From NCBI RefSeq assembly GCF_042678405.1, contig NZ_JBHTLI010000001.1, forward strand, positions 558,001 through 622,000: a stretch of 64,000 bases of DNA. The letters run 5' to 3'. The translations under genes and the position numbers were made by a program. A model generated the notes under the pieces. It had not been told where the DNA came from and did no database searches. It saw only the letters and a program-made list of their open reading frames with translations. Of the stretch, positions 1 through 7,145 are shown in pieces; the stretch's first letter is position 1, and every line of letters begins with the position of its first letter. This DNA is from Salegentibacter_A chungangensis. Lineage in GTDB: Bacteria > Bacteroidota > Bacteroidia > Flavobacteriales > Flavobacteriaceae.

Positions 1-1299
1 GACTTTAGCCTTATCGTGGCTCTTGACTGCGGAATAAAGGCGATTGAAAAGGTTACCTATGCAAAAGAAAAAGGGATAGATTTTATTATATGTGACCACC
101 ACCGGCCGGGAGACAGCATCCCCGAAGCTGTAGCGGTCCTCGATCCTAAAAGGGAAGATTGCGAATACCCTTATAAGGAACTTTGTGGTTGTGGTGTGGG
201 CTTCAAGCTTATCCAGGCCCTTTCTTCCAGAAAAGGAGAGGGAGTTGAATCGCTGTTGCCTTACCTTGACCTTGTTGCCACAGCCATTGGAGCAGATATA
301 GTCCCGATAACCGGAGAAAACCGTATCCTTGCCTATCACGGTCTCAATGTGATAAATGTGGCTCCTAGAATGGGCTTCAATGCTATTTTAAGTCAGTTGA
401 AAAAGGAGAAGATCACCATCACCGATGTGGTCTTTGTCCTTGCCCCGCGTATCAATGCCGCCGGAAGGATGAGGCACGGGCAGCACGCCGTGAACCTGCT
501 TACCGAAGAAGATGAGGAGACAGCCATAGCCTTTGCCGCAGAGATCGAAGCCTTTAATGCCGACAGGAAAGACGCCGATAAATCTATAACCCAGGAAGCT
601 CTGGCACAAATAGAAGACCTCCAGGAACAGGAAAGAAATACCACGGTGGTATATCACGAAAGCTGGCATAAAGGGGTGATCGGGATTGTGGCCTCCCGCC
701 TTACCGAAACCTATTACAGGCCAACCCTTGTATTCACCAGGAGCGGAGATAAGCTCGCGGCCTCGGCCCGCTCGGTGAAAGGTTTTGATGTTTATAATGC
801 CCTGGAATCCTGCAAGGAGCATATTGAACAGTTCGGGGGACACAAATATGCCGCGGGCCTTACCCTGCTGGAGTCGGAATATGAGAATTTTAAGAACCGC
901 TTTGAGGAAGTGGTGTCTTCTTCCATAGAAAGACATTTACTGACCCCTGAGATCACCATAGACGCAGAACTTGACCTCAAGGACATCACTCCAAAATTCT
1001 ACAGGATTTTAAAGCAGTTCGCACCGTTCGGACCCGGGAATATGTCTCCGGTTTTTATGACCAGGGATCTTACCGATTCCGGTTTCGCAAAATGCGTGGG
1101 AGCCGATAAGTCTCATCTTAAATTCCGCGTAAAGCAGGACGGTAATGGCCCTTCCTTTGACGGGATTGGTTTTGGCTTAGGGAAAAAGATAGATATTCTT
1201 AAGAACGGGAATAGTTTTATGGCAGCTTATTCTATAGATGAAAATCATTATAACGGGAATACCAGCCTTCAGCTAAAGCTAAAGGATATTAAGGATTAG
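1..1299 (+). CDS. recJ: Single-stranded-DNA-specific exonuclease RecJ (3' part)
   Basis: This is the C-terminal three quarters of RecJ, the 5'-3' single-strand exonuclease used in RecF-pathway recombination and repair. The reading frame is open to the first base of the window, so the start lies upstream; the GTG at 16 is internal. The DHH-family motif CDHHRPGD is present near the start, followed by the DHHA1 domain with GGHKYAAGL, which is the characteristic C-terminal motif, and then the OB-like tail. No frameshift is visible. The gene converges on and overlaps the end of the lpxH-like gene by 11 bases. Family assignment is confident; only the truncation by the window edge limits it. Confidence 0.95.
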   Translation, partial: DFSLIVALDCGIKAIEKVTYAKEKGIDFIICDHHRPGDSIPEAVAVLDPKREDCEYPYKELCGCGVGFKLIQALSSRKGEGVESLLPYLDLVATAIGADIVPITGENRILAYHGLNVINVAPRMGFNAILSQLKKEKITITDVVFVLAPRINAAGRMRHGQHAVNLLTEEDEETAIAFAAEIEAFNADRKDADKSITQEALAQIEDLQEQERNTTVVYHESWHKGVIGIVASRLTETYYRPTLVFTRSGDKLAASARSVKGFDVYNALESCKEHIEQFGGHKYAAGLTLLESEYENFKNRFEEVVSSSIERHLLTPEITIDAELDLKDITPKFYRILKQFAPFGPGNMSPVFMTRDLTDSGFAKCVGADKSHLKFRVKQDGNGPSFDGIGFGLGKKIDILKNGNSFMAAYSIDENHYNGNTSLQLKLKDIKD

Positions 1300-2053
1300 A
1301 TTCCAGCTTTTTCAGGCTCATTTTCTCACCGTCAAATTCGGCGTAAGTGTAATGAGAGATCCAGTCCCCGGTGTTGATATAGGTTGATTTTCCGTTGAGA
1401 TCGATCTCCAGCGGTAAATGCCGGTGGCCGAAAAGGAAATAATCGTAATGTTTGGATTCCAGTTTTTTCCTGCAATACTGGATGAGCCACTCCTTATCTT
1501 CTCCAAGGAACTCCATATCCTCTTCTCCCGAGATCGCTTTATTCTTAACCGAAAAATACTGGGCAAGAGGAACTCCAAGATCGGGGTGTAACCAGCGGTA
1601 AAGCCATTTCGCCAGGGGATTAGTGAACACCTTTTTCATTCGCTTATAACCTTGATCGCCGGGCCCCAGACCGTCGCCGTGACCTATCAGGCATAATTTA
1701 CCGTTAAAGCTGAACTCCTGGGGCTTGTGAAACACCGGAATATCGAGTTCTTCTTCAAAATAATTATCCATCCAGAGGTCGTGGTTCCCTACAAAAAAGT
1801 AAATGGGGATCCCGCTGTCCTTTAACTCGGCAAGTTTTCCGAGGGTTCTGACAAAACCTTTAGGGACCACGTGCTTGTATTCAAACCAGAAATCGAAAAG
1901 ATCACCGAGCAGGAAGATGGCCGCTGCGTCCTTTTTTATTTCGTCCAGCCATTTTACGAACTTTTCCTCACGCGGACGGCTGTCCTGTGCGGTAGGCGCA
2001 CCAAGGTGATTATCACTGGAAAAATAGACTTTTTTGCCCTGGGGGATATTCAT
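1289..2053 (-). CDS. lpxH: UDP-2,3-diacylglucosamine diphosphatase (LpxH-type metallophosphoesterase)
   Basis: The 254-residue protein has the calcineurin-like phosphoesterase metal-binding blocks in order: SSDNHLG near residue 12, GDLFDFWFE near 50, GNHDLW near 90, GHGDGLGPGD near 123, and GHRHLP near 210. This arrangement and length fit the LpxH branch, which cleaves UDP-2,3-diacylglucosamine to lipid X on the inner face of the inner membrane during lipid A synthesis. The D-x-N-H form of the first block (DNH rather than DLH) is a Bacteroidota variant as far as I recall. It is convergent with recJ. Other small metallophosphoesterases are possible but less likely given the FDFWFE block. Confidence 0.85.
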   Translation of the reverse strand: MNIPQGKKVYFSSDNHLGAPTAQDSRPREEKFVKWLDEIKKDAAAIFLLGDLFDFWFEYKHVVPKGFVRTLGKLAELKDSGIPIYFFVGNHDLWMDNYFEEELDIPVFHKPQEFSFNGKLCLIGHGDGLGPGDQGYKRMKKVFTNPLAKWLYRWLHPDLGVPLAQYFSVKNKAISGEEDMEFLGEDKEWLIQYCRKKLESKHYDYFLFGHRHLPLEIDLNGKSTYINTGDWISHYTYAEFDGEKMSLKKLESNP

Positions 2054-2087
2054 AATGCAGATTCTGACAGGTAAATATAAATAATTT

Positions 2088-2187
2088 AAGCTTTAGACTG
2101 CGCAAGGGATAGCAGCGCTTAGCTTTTGGCTTTTGCCAAAACTATAAGCGGATAGCCCGACCCGGCCTTTTACAGGACGGGATGCGG
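2088..2187. repeat. GC-rich intergenic repeat-like element
   Basis: The gap between the lpxH-like and queD genes holds a stretch that is richer in G and C than its surroundings, with the words GGATAGCAGCGC, GCGGATAGCCCGACCCGG and GGACGGGATGCGGCC. It contains a short inverted repeat (TTTTGGCTTTTGCCAAAA). The ten-base word GATAGCAGCG recurs in another intergenic gap at 36785-36794. I read both as degenerate members of a dispersed non-coding repeat. No open reading frame is convincing. Confidence 0.4.
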
Positions 2188-2188
2188 C

Positions 2189-2641
2189 CTAAATATTATC
2201 GGAGGCATACCACTCGGCGAAAGAAGATTCGGTTTCCTGAAGTTTCAGGGAATGCAGCGTTATATGGCCGGGCAGATGTTTTCTGATCTTTTCAGCAAAG
2301 TCTATCACCATATTCTCACTGGTAGGCTGGTAATCTACGAGGATCACGTGGTGGTCGCGCTCTTTGAGCTCACGGGCGAGTTCCACATGCGGCGTATTTT
2401 TGTTGAAAACCGTAGCGTGATCGAACTTATCGACGATCTCTGACTTTACTATTTTCTTGAGGTCCCCAAAATCTATCACCATCCCGTATTTCACATTGTC
2501 CTTATCTGTAATGGGCTTGCCTATTACCGTAACACTAAGCTTGTAGCTGTGGCCATGTACGTTACGGCATTTGCCGTCGTAGCCGTATAGGGCGTGGCCG
2601 GTCTCAAAAGAAAATTGCTTAGTGATCCTGATGTTGCTCAT
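2189..2641 (-). CDS. queD: 6-carboxy-5,6,7,8-tetrahydropterin synthase (QueD/PTPS family)
   Basis: The 150-residue protein is a 6-pyruvoyl-tetrahydropterin synthase homologue. The zinc-binding histidines are seen in FETGHALYGY and in NVHGHSY, and the catalytic Cys lies in GKCRNVHGH. The downstream PTSENMV block carries the Glu that holds the pterin. In bacteria this family makes the 6-carboxy pterin intermediate of queuosine and 7-deazaguanine synthesis from dihydroneopterin triphosphate. No other queuosine genes are nearby, so the pathway role rests on family knowledge. It is divergent from the oxygenase gene at 2750. Confidence 0.9.
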   Translation of the reverse strand: MSNIRITKQFSFETGHALYGYDGKCRNVHGHSYKLSVTVIGKPITDKDNVKYGMVIDFGDLKKIVKSEIVDKFDHATVFNKNTPHVELARELKERDHHVILVDYQPTSENMVIDFAEKIRKHLPGHITLHSLKLQETESSFAEWYASDNI

Positions 2642-2689
2642 AGCTTCTGAATTTACCGCAAAGATAAAGGAATTTTGGCGCTTAAAATT

Positions 2690-2724
2690 TTTGATACAAG
2701 CAATTGATTTCTAATTTATATTTG
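2690..2724 (+). promoter_or_regulatory. Promoter of the 2OG-oxygenase gene
   Basis: A perfect Bacteroidota -7 box, TATATTTG (2717-2724), lies 25 bases before the ATG at 2750. TTTG at 2690-2693 could be the -33 box, although the 23-base spacing is longer than the usual 19. Confidence 0.5.
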
Positions 2725-2749
2725 CGAAATTCTTTTCAGAACAATAAAT

Positions 2750-3394
2750 ATGGAAACAGAGCTTTTTGAGCAACTAGAATTTAAGGAAAATCCTTTTTAC
2801 GAAAGGATAATTTCTGAGCTTCAGGACAAACAGTATTGTGTAGTTGAGGAGTTTTTTACCCGTGAAGAGGTTGCGGAATTGCGAAAATCGCTTTGGGAGA
2901 AATATCAGGAAGACCACTTCAAAAAGGCCGCCATTGGGAACAAGACCAATGAGGTTATTTATAAAGAGGTTCGCGGCGATTTTATCAAGTGGCTTAATGA
3001 AGCTGAGGCCGGAAAGGCTGAACAGTTGTTCTTTGATAAGCTCAATGCTCTTGTTACTTACCTTAACAGGACCTGCTTCCTTGGGATCCTCACCAAGGAA
3101 TTCCATTATGCGGTTTATCCTGAAGGAACCTTCTATAAAAGGCATCTGGACACTTTCCAGAATGACGGCCGTAGAAAACTTTCCCTGGTTTGTTACCTGA
3201 ACGATGAGGATTGGAAACCCGAGAACGGAGGGGAACTGGTTATTTATACCGAGGAAAAAGGCCAGGAGGTTCCGGTGAAACTTTATCCTTTCCCCGGGAG
3301 GGTGGTGATCTTTGAAAGCCAGGTGTTGGAACACGAGGTAAAACCCGTAAAAACCGAAAGGCTTAGCATTACCGGTTGGCTAAAGACCCGTTAA
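2750..3394 (+). CDS. 2-oxoglutarate/Fe(II)-dependent oxygenase, SM-20/prolyl-4-hydroxylase type
   Basis: The 214-residue protein shows the double-stranded beta-helix iron triad expected of a 2OG oxygenase: H132 and D134 in RHLDTF, H195 in VLEHEV, with R204 in TERLSITGW as the 2-oxoglutarate anchor. The block NDEDWKPENGGEL is typical of the prolyl-4-hydroxylase-like (SM-20/EGLN) branch. It probably hydroxylates a protein side chain, perhaps a prolyl residue in a ribosomal or translation protein, as EGLN-like bacterial enzymes do; the substrate cannot be read from the sequence. It has its own promoter and no evident operon partner. Confidence 0.8.
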   Translation: METELFEQLEFKENPFYERIISELQDKQYCVVEEFFTREEVAELRKSLWEKYQEDHFKKAAIGNKTNEVIYKEVRGDFIKWLNEAEAGKAEQLFFDKLNALVTYLNRTCFLGILTKEFHYAVYPEGTFYKRHLDTFQNDGRRKLSLVCYLNDEDWKPENGGELVIYTEEKGQEVPVKLYPFPGRVVIFESQVLEHEVKPVKTERLSITGWLKTR

Positions 3395-3395
3395 C

Positions 3396-3506
3396 TTACT
3401 TTCTTAATTTCTTATAGGCAACAAGGATGATCAATACCATGGCAATAATCATCCAGAAGCCGTAGCCGCTTAAAAATTCCAGAAAATTAAAACTCTGTTC
3501 ACTCAT
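3396..3506 (-). CDS. Small single-pass membrane protein, 36 residues
   Basis: This short frame starts MSEQSFNFLEFLSGYGFW, continues as a hydrophobic helix (about residues 17-30) and ends in the basic tail YKKLRK. Its ATG overlaps the TGA of the 60-residue gene just upstream by one base (TGATG), which is a typical translational coupling arrangement and the main reason to believe it is real. Its stop faces the end of the oxygenase gene two bases away. The predicted topology is N-out, K/R-rich C-terminus in the cytoplasm. I do not recognise the family. Confidence 0.55.
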   Translation of the reverse strand: MSEQSFNFLEFLSGYGFWMIIAMVLIILVAYKKLRK

Positions 3507-3688
3507 CACTTTTGTTTTTCGTGTCTTTTCCTCCAGCTATAGCGGGCGTAGAAGAAAATACCCAACAAAAAGACTATGGCTAAAAGGTAAGGCCAGTTGC
3601 CTGAAATGAATTCCCATAGGGTATATCCCCATTCCTGCTCGTTGCTTGCCGGACGGTCTTTTGGTAAGTGCTCTTGCTGTAAAACCAT
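3506..3688 (-). CDS. Small single-pass membrane protein, 60 residues
   Basis: The protein has a polar N-terminal half (residues 1-28), a hydrophobic segment of about 18 residues (LLAIVFLLGIFFYARY) and a strongly basic C-terminus (WRKRHEKQK). It looks like the upstream partner of the 36-residue protein encoded immediately downstream, with which its stop codon overlaps. Both share a pattern of WEFISG/LEFLSG shortly before the membrane helix, so they may be paralogues or interact within the membrane. No function is recognised. Confidence 0.6.
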   Translation of the reverse strand: MVLQQEHLPKDRPASNEQEWGYTLWEFISGNWPYLLAIVFLLGIFFYARYSWRKRHEKQK

Positions 3689-3755
3689 ATTCTCTTTTTT
3701 TTAAAAGTAAGGCTATAAATCTTAAATCAGCGCCTGTTTTATAGAATTTTAGGGC

Positions 3756-4517
3756 TTATTTGAACTTAGCAAGGGCTTTTTTGGTGAAATCTGATAATAC
3801 CAGCTCTCCGGATATCGCTGCCCTCTCCTGAAGCAATTCGCCCCAGTTTTCAGTGTTTTTCCAGAGGCTCTTTTTCATTTCGTGAAGCGCTTGCGGATTA
3901 TAAGAAGCCAGTTTTTCACTGAATATCTGCACTTCCTTATCAAGATCTTTAATGCTCTCAAAGACCCGTGCGTAAAGACCTTTTTCCTTGGCCCAGTAGG
4001 CATTCTTCCATTCGTGGGCAGCAAGGGTGAGTTCTCCAAGGGCCGCGACTCCTATTTTTCTTTCCACAGCGGGAGCTATCACAAAAGGTCCAATTCCTAT
4101 GCTTAGTTCCGAAAGTTTTATGGAAGCTGCCTCGGTGGCCATTGCATAGTCACAGGCGGCCACAAGGCCTACCCCGCCACCAACGGTCTTGCCCTGGACT
4201 CTTCCCACAATGAGCTTTTTGCATTTGCGCATCGCATTGATCACATTCGCAAAACCGGAGAAGAACTCTTTCCCGCTTTGCAGGTCTTCTATAGCAATAA
4301 GTTCGTTGAAAGAAGCCCCGGCACAAAAGGCTTTTTCGCCCTCAGACTTCAGGACGATCACATTTACTTCCGGATTTTCAGAGAGTTTGTCGATCTCCTG
4401 CTGCAGCCGTTCCAAAAGCACCGAAGGGAAGGAATTACTGGCAGGATGCCCGAATTCCACCATTGCGACCTTGTTTTCTATATGGGTATATAAACTTCCG
4501 TTTTCTCGTGTAGACAT
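3756..4517 (-). CDS. Enoyl-CoA hydratase/isomerase family protein (crotonase fold)
   Basis: The 253-residue protein is a crotonase-superfamily member. The oxyanion-hole segments are seen at EKAFCAGASFNEL (about residues 61-73) and GKTVGGGVGLVAACD (about residues 108-122), followed by the helix with ELSIGIGPFVIAPAV. Members hydrate or isomerise enoyl-CoA esters in fatty-acid or branched-chain amino-acid breakdown; a methylglutaconyl-CoA hydratase-like role is possible. The usual catalytic Glu pair is not clearly conserved by eye: the second position is occupied within IGIGPF, so the exact reaction is uncertain. It stands alone between unrelated genes. Confidence 0.8.
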   Translation of the reverse strand: MSTRENGSLYTHIENKVAMVEFGHPASNSFPSVLLERLQQEIDKLSENPEVNVIVLKSEGEKAFCAGASFNELIAIEDLQSGKEFFSGFANVINAMRKCKKLIVGRVQGKTVGGGVGLVAACDYAMATEAASIKLSELSIGIGPFVIAPAVERKIGVAALGELTLAAHEWKNAYWAKEKGLYARVFESIKDLDKEVQIFSEKLASYNPQALHEMKKSLWKNTENWGELLQERAAISGELVLSDFTKKALAKFK

Positions 4518-4568
4518 AGGTTGGTTTTTCCCAAATTTAAGGATTATACTTTTAAGAATAAACTAAGC

Positions 4569-5906
4569 TCAGACTTCCTTGTTCAGATATTTTCTTCGGA
4601 ATTTTATTACCAGGCCACCGCTCCTGATCAGCATCCAGATAAAGAAGGCTATCCAGATAGCATAAAGTTTTAATCCGAAGTAATCTCCTAACAGGAGAGC
4701 CGGTGTGAAGCCGAGAAAGGTGGCTACCAATAAAAGGTTCCTTAAATATTTAGCTTCGCCGAGGCCCTTGAAGATGCCATCGAACATAAATGCTATGGCA
4801 TTTACAGGCTGCATGAGCAGTACCACCCAGAAAACAGACGAAAATAGGACAAGTACACTTGCCTCTTTATTGAATAGAAAACCGATCTGGTTATAGAACA
4901 AGCCGCAGATGGCCATTAATATCAGTGCAATCAACACCGCATATTTGCTGATCTTTTTGCTGAGCTCCCAAAGATTCTTATAGTCTCTTGCTCCTAAGAG
5001 TTTCCCGCCTATCGCGTTCCCGGCGTTGGCATACCCGTCAATAAAAAAGCTGAAGAAGAGCCAGATATTCATCAGGATGCTCTGCGCCGCGATATAATTT
5101 TTACCGTAATCGGTAGCGTAGGCATTGGCCAGGTAGATCGCGAAGTTGAGCGCCGCGGTACGTACAAACAGGTTTGCTGCCATAAGCAACAGGGACTTCA
5201 TTTGCGGGTTTATATTGAGGCTTAGTTTTAAGTGAAAAGGGGTCTTTTTAAAGAAAAACCAAAAAGCCATAATGAGCATAGTTGCCTGCGCGGCTAGGCT
5301 GGCAAAGGCAGCTCCTTTAAGGTGCATAGGAGGGATGATGCCTTCTACCCCGTACACCAGTAGATAATCCAGGGCCACGTTTACCGCGGCTCCGGTGAGG
5401 CTGCATTTCATTGCCCAAAGCGTATTTTGAAGCCCCCGGAAAATACCGAAGATCGCAAAAGTGACCAGCGTGAGCGGATACCCAAGCGCCCTTATCTGAT
5501 AATAATCTTCAGAATACTGAAGGATAAGACCTTCGGCATTGTATGCGCTAAAGATGGCTTTGGCGAAATAAGCGGTGGAGGCATAGATCACGAGGCTGAA
5601 CAAAAAATTGAATGTTATGGCCTGCGGGATCAGGGTCTTGACCGCATGTAGCCGGTTTGCTCCCAAATGCTGTGAGATTATAGCCGAGATCGCGGTCTTG
5701 GTTTGCGCTACGATCCAGATGATAGCCGAAAGAAAGGAACCCACGATCCCTGCCGCCGCCAGGGCTTCTACTGAATTGTTTTCTACATTCCCTATCACCG
5801 CGATATCGGTAAGGGAAATAAGGGGTTCTGCTATTCCTGCAATAATTGCGGGAATTGCTATCCGATTGATATTTTTAAAACTTACGGCAGCTTCCAAATT
5901 CGGCAA
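4569..5906 (-). CDS. MATE family efflux transporter (DinF-like)
   Basis: The 445-residue protein is hydrophobic throughout and can be drawn with about twelve membrane helices, the expected MATE number. The N-terminal half carries the typical PAIIAGIAEPLISLTDIAVIG segment and the second half the related region around NAIGGKLLGARDYK, matching the two-fold MATE repeat. MATE proteins export cationic compounds in exchange for Na+ or H+ across the inner membrane. The DinF-like branch is my best match from the DIAVIG and QTKTAISAIISQHLGA blocks. It stops 51 bases before the downstream crotonase gene, so the two may be cotranscribed. Confidence 0.88.
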   Translation of the reverse strand: MPNLEAAVSFKNINRIAIPAIIAGIAEPLISLTDIAVIGNVENNSVEALAAAGIVGSFLSAIIWIVAQTKTAISAIISQHLGANRLHAVKTLIPQAITFNFLFSLVIYASTAYFAKAIFSAYNAEGLILQYSEDYYQIRALGYPLTLVTFAIFGIFRGLQNTLWAMKCSLTGAAVNVALDYLLVYGVEGIIPPMHLKGAAFASLAAQATMLIMAFWFFFKKTPFHLKLSLNINPQMKSLLLMAANLFVRTAALNFAIYLANAYATDYGKNYIAAQSILMNIWLFFSFFIDGYANAGNAIGGKLLGARDYKNLWELSKKISKYAVLIALILMAICGLFYNQIGFLFNKEASVLVLFSSVFWVVLLMQPVNAIAFMFDGIFKGLGEAKYLRNLLLVATFLGFTPALLLGDYFGLKLYAIWIAFFIWMLIRSGGLVIKFRRKYLNKEV

Positions 5907-6026
5907 TTTTAAAGCGCAAAGATAGGATGCTTCATTTTAACGCACTAATTACTTTTACCCATTGAAGGTAGCCTGGAATGGCTTTGCTTTCTAATTCTCT
6001 AATTTTTTCAGGATTAGAATAAAAGA

Positions 6027-6057
6027 TTTCTTTATTTCAGGAAAATTATTACATTTG
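6027..6057 (+). promoter_or_regulatory. Promoter of tRNA-Ala
   Basis: A perfect -7 box TACATTTG (6050-6057) is preceded after 19 bases by TTTC (6027-6030), one mismatch from the -33 consensus TTTG. The box ends ten bases before the mature tRNA. Confidence 0.65.
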
Positions 6058-6067
6058 CTGCAGCTAT

Positions 6068-6144
6068 GGGGGATTAGCTCAGCTGGCTAGAGCGTTTGGC
6101 TGGCAGCCAAAAGGTCATCGGTTCGACTCCGATATTCTCCACCA
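6068..6144 (+). tRNA. tRNA-Ala, anticodon GGC, CCA encoded
   Basis: The sequence folds into a full cloverleaf. The acceptor stem GGGGGAT pairs with ATTCTCC (two G-U pairs), the D stem is GCTC/GAGC, the anticodon stem is TTTGG/CCAAA with loop CTGGCAG giving anticodon GGC, and the T stem is ATCGG/CCGAT around TTCGACT. The CCA end is encoded at 6142-6144. GGC reads the alanine codons GCC and GCU. Confidence 0.95.
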
Positions 6145-6178
6145 AAACCACTGCTTTCGCGGTGGTTTTCTTTTTTTT
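6144..6178 (+). terminator. Intrinsic terminator after tRNA-Ala
   Basis: An 11-bp stem (AAAACCACTGC against GCGGTGGTTTT) with a TTTC loop is followed by a run of eight T. It begins at the last base of the CCA end, so the tRNA is a single-gene transcript. Confidence 0.85.
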
Positions 6179-6197
6179 AAACAAATATACTCATGGC

Positions 6198-6226
6198 ATA
6201 AAAAAACCACCGGAATAGGTGGTTTA
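6198..6226 (-). terminator. Intrinsic terminator of the alpha/beta hydrolase gene
   Basis: On the minus strand AAACCACC and GGTGGTTT form an 8-bp stem followed by a T run, 26 bases after the hydrolase stop codon. Confidence 0.75.
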
Positions 6227-6251
6227 ATAATTTTAATGGGGAAATGATAGG

Positions 6252-7145
6252 TTAATCGTCACTCTCCCCATATTCGTCCATTAGTGCCTGAGCATCTGCT
6301 TCAAGAAAATCTAAAGTCTTATTTACTATATGCTGAAATTCTTTCGGAAGTTCTTCCTTTGTCCAGGGATGGGAAAGACCGAAAACGTGATCTGCATTTT
6401 CTCTTAAGGAAAGTTTTGGAGCGGGACTCCATTCAAAAAGATTTCCGGCGTGAGAAATAGATACAACCGTATCGTTACTCCCGTGCGCAATAAAGTGTGG
6501 GATCTCCAGTTTTTTAGCAGCTTTCTGGATATTTAGTCTTTCTTCATTTTTCTTGTAATTCTTATAGAACTGATAATGAAGTGGCAATTGTTGCTTGGTT
6601 CTGGAATTCTCTATATACATTACACCTTTTTTCTCCCAGGCTTCCAGCTCCTTACCTTTTGGGAAACGAGACCCAAAGTCGCTAACGGCAGCATAAGTGA
6701 TGAGTTTGGTCACTCTTTTTTCTTCTGAGGCCTTAATGGTTGCAATTCCTCCACCTCGGGAATGCCCTATAAGGCTTAGGTCTCCCACTTTAATCTGGTC
6801 GCCATAATCAAAGCTTGGTAACAATAACCAGTCTATAACCGACTGAAGATCGTCAAGCTCTTTGATGAAATTATTATCTCCGAATGCCTCAATATTGAGG
6901 AATTCTGTAGTGTTTTCAGGCGTTGTCCCGTTATGAGAAAAATTGAATTTCACAAAGAAATATCCGTTATCGGCAAATATTTCTCCCATTTTGTCCCAGG
7001 CTCCCCAGTCTTTGAAACCTTTATACCCGTGACAAAAGATCACTACTGGTTTGGGTTTTTTATCGTCTTTAAAATAAAGATCGGTAACTATGGGTTTATT
7101 GTGCTTCCCTTCTACCTCAAGGTTTGTTTTCTTAGTAATTTCCAT
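6252..7145 (-). CDS. Alpha/beta hydrolase (dienelactone-hydrolase/S9-like)
   Basis: The 297-residue protein has an alpha/beta-hydrolase core. The oxyanion-side HG is seen in FCHGYKGFKDWG (about residue 38), the nucleophile Ser in GHSRGGG (about residue 128), the acid in HGSNDTVV (about residue 222) and the likely catalytic His in ADHVFG (about residue 250). There is no signal peptide, so it is probably cytoplasmic. The substrate cannot be inferred; the dienelactone hydrolase and prolyl-oligopeptidase-like branches are both plausible. Its start overlaps the end of the AddB-like gene by 14 bases, so it is probably expressed with it, and a terminator follows. Confidence 0.8.
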   Translation of the reverse strand: MEITKKTNLEVEGKHNKPIVTDLYFKDDKKPKPVVIFCHGYKGFKDWGAWDKMGEIFADNGYFFVKFNFSHNGTTPENTTEFLNIEAFGDNNFIKELDDLQSVIDWLLLPSFDYGDQIKVGDLSLIGHSRGGGIATIKASEEKRVTKLITYAAVSDFGSRFPKGKELEAWEKKGVMYIENSRTKQQLPLHYQFYKNYKKNEERLNIQKAAKKLEIPHFIAHGSNDTVVSISHAGNLFEWSPAPKLSLRENADHVFGLSHPWTKEELPKEFQHIVNKTLDFLEADAQALMDEYGESDD

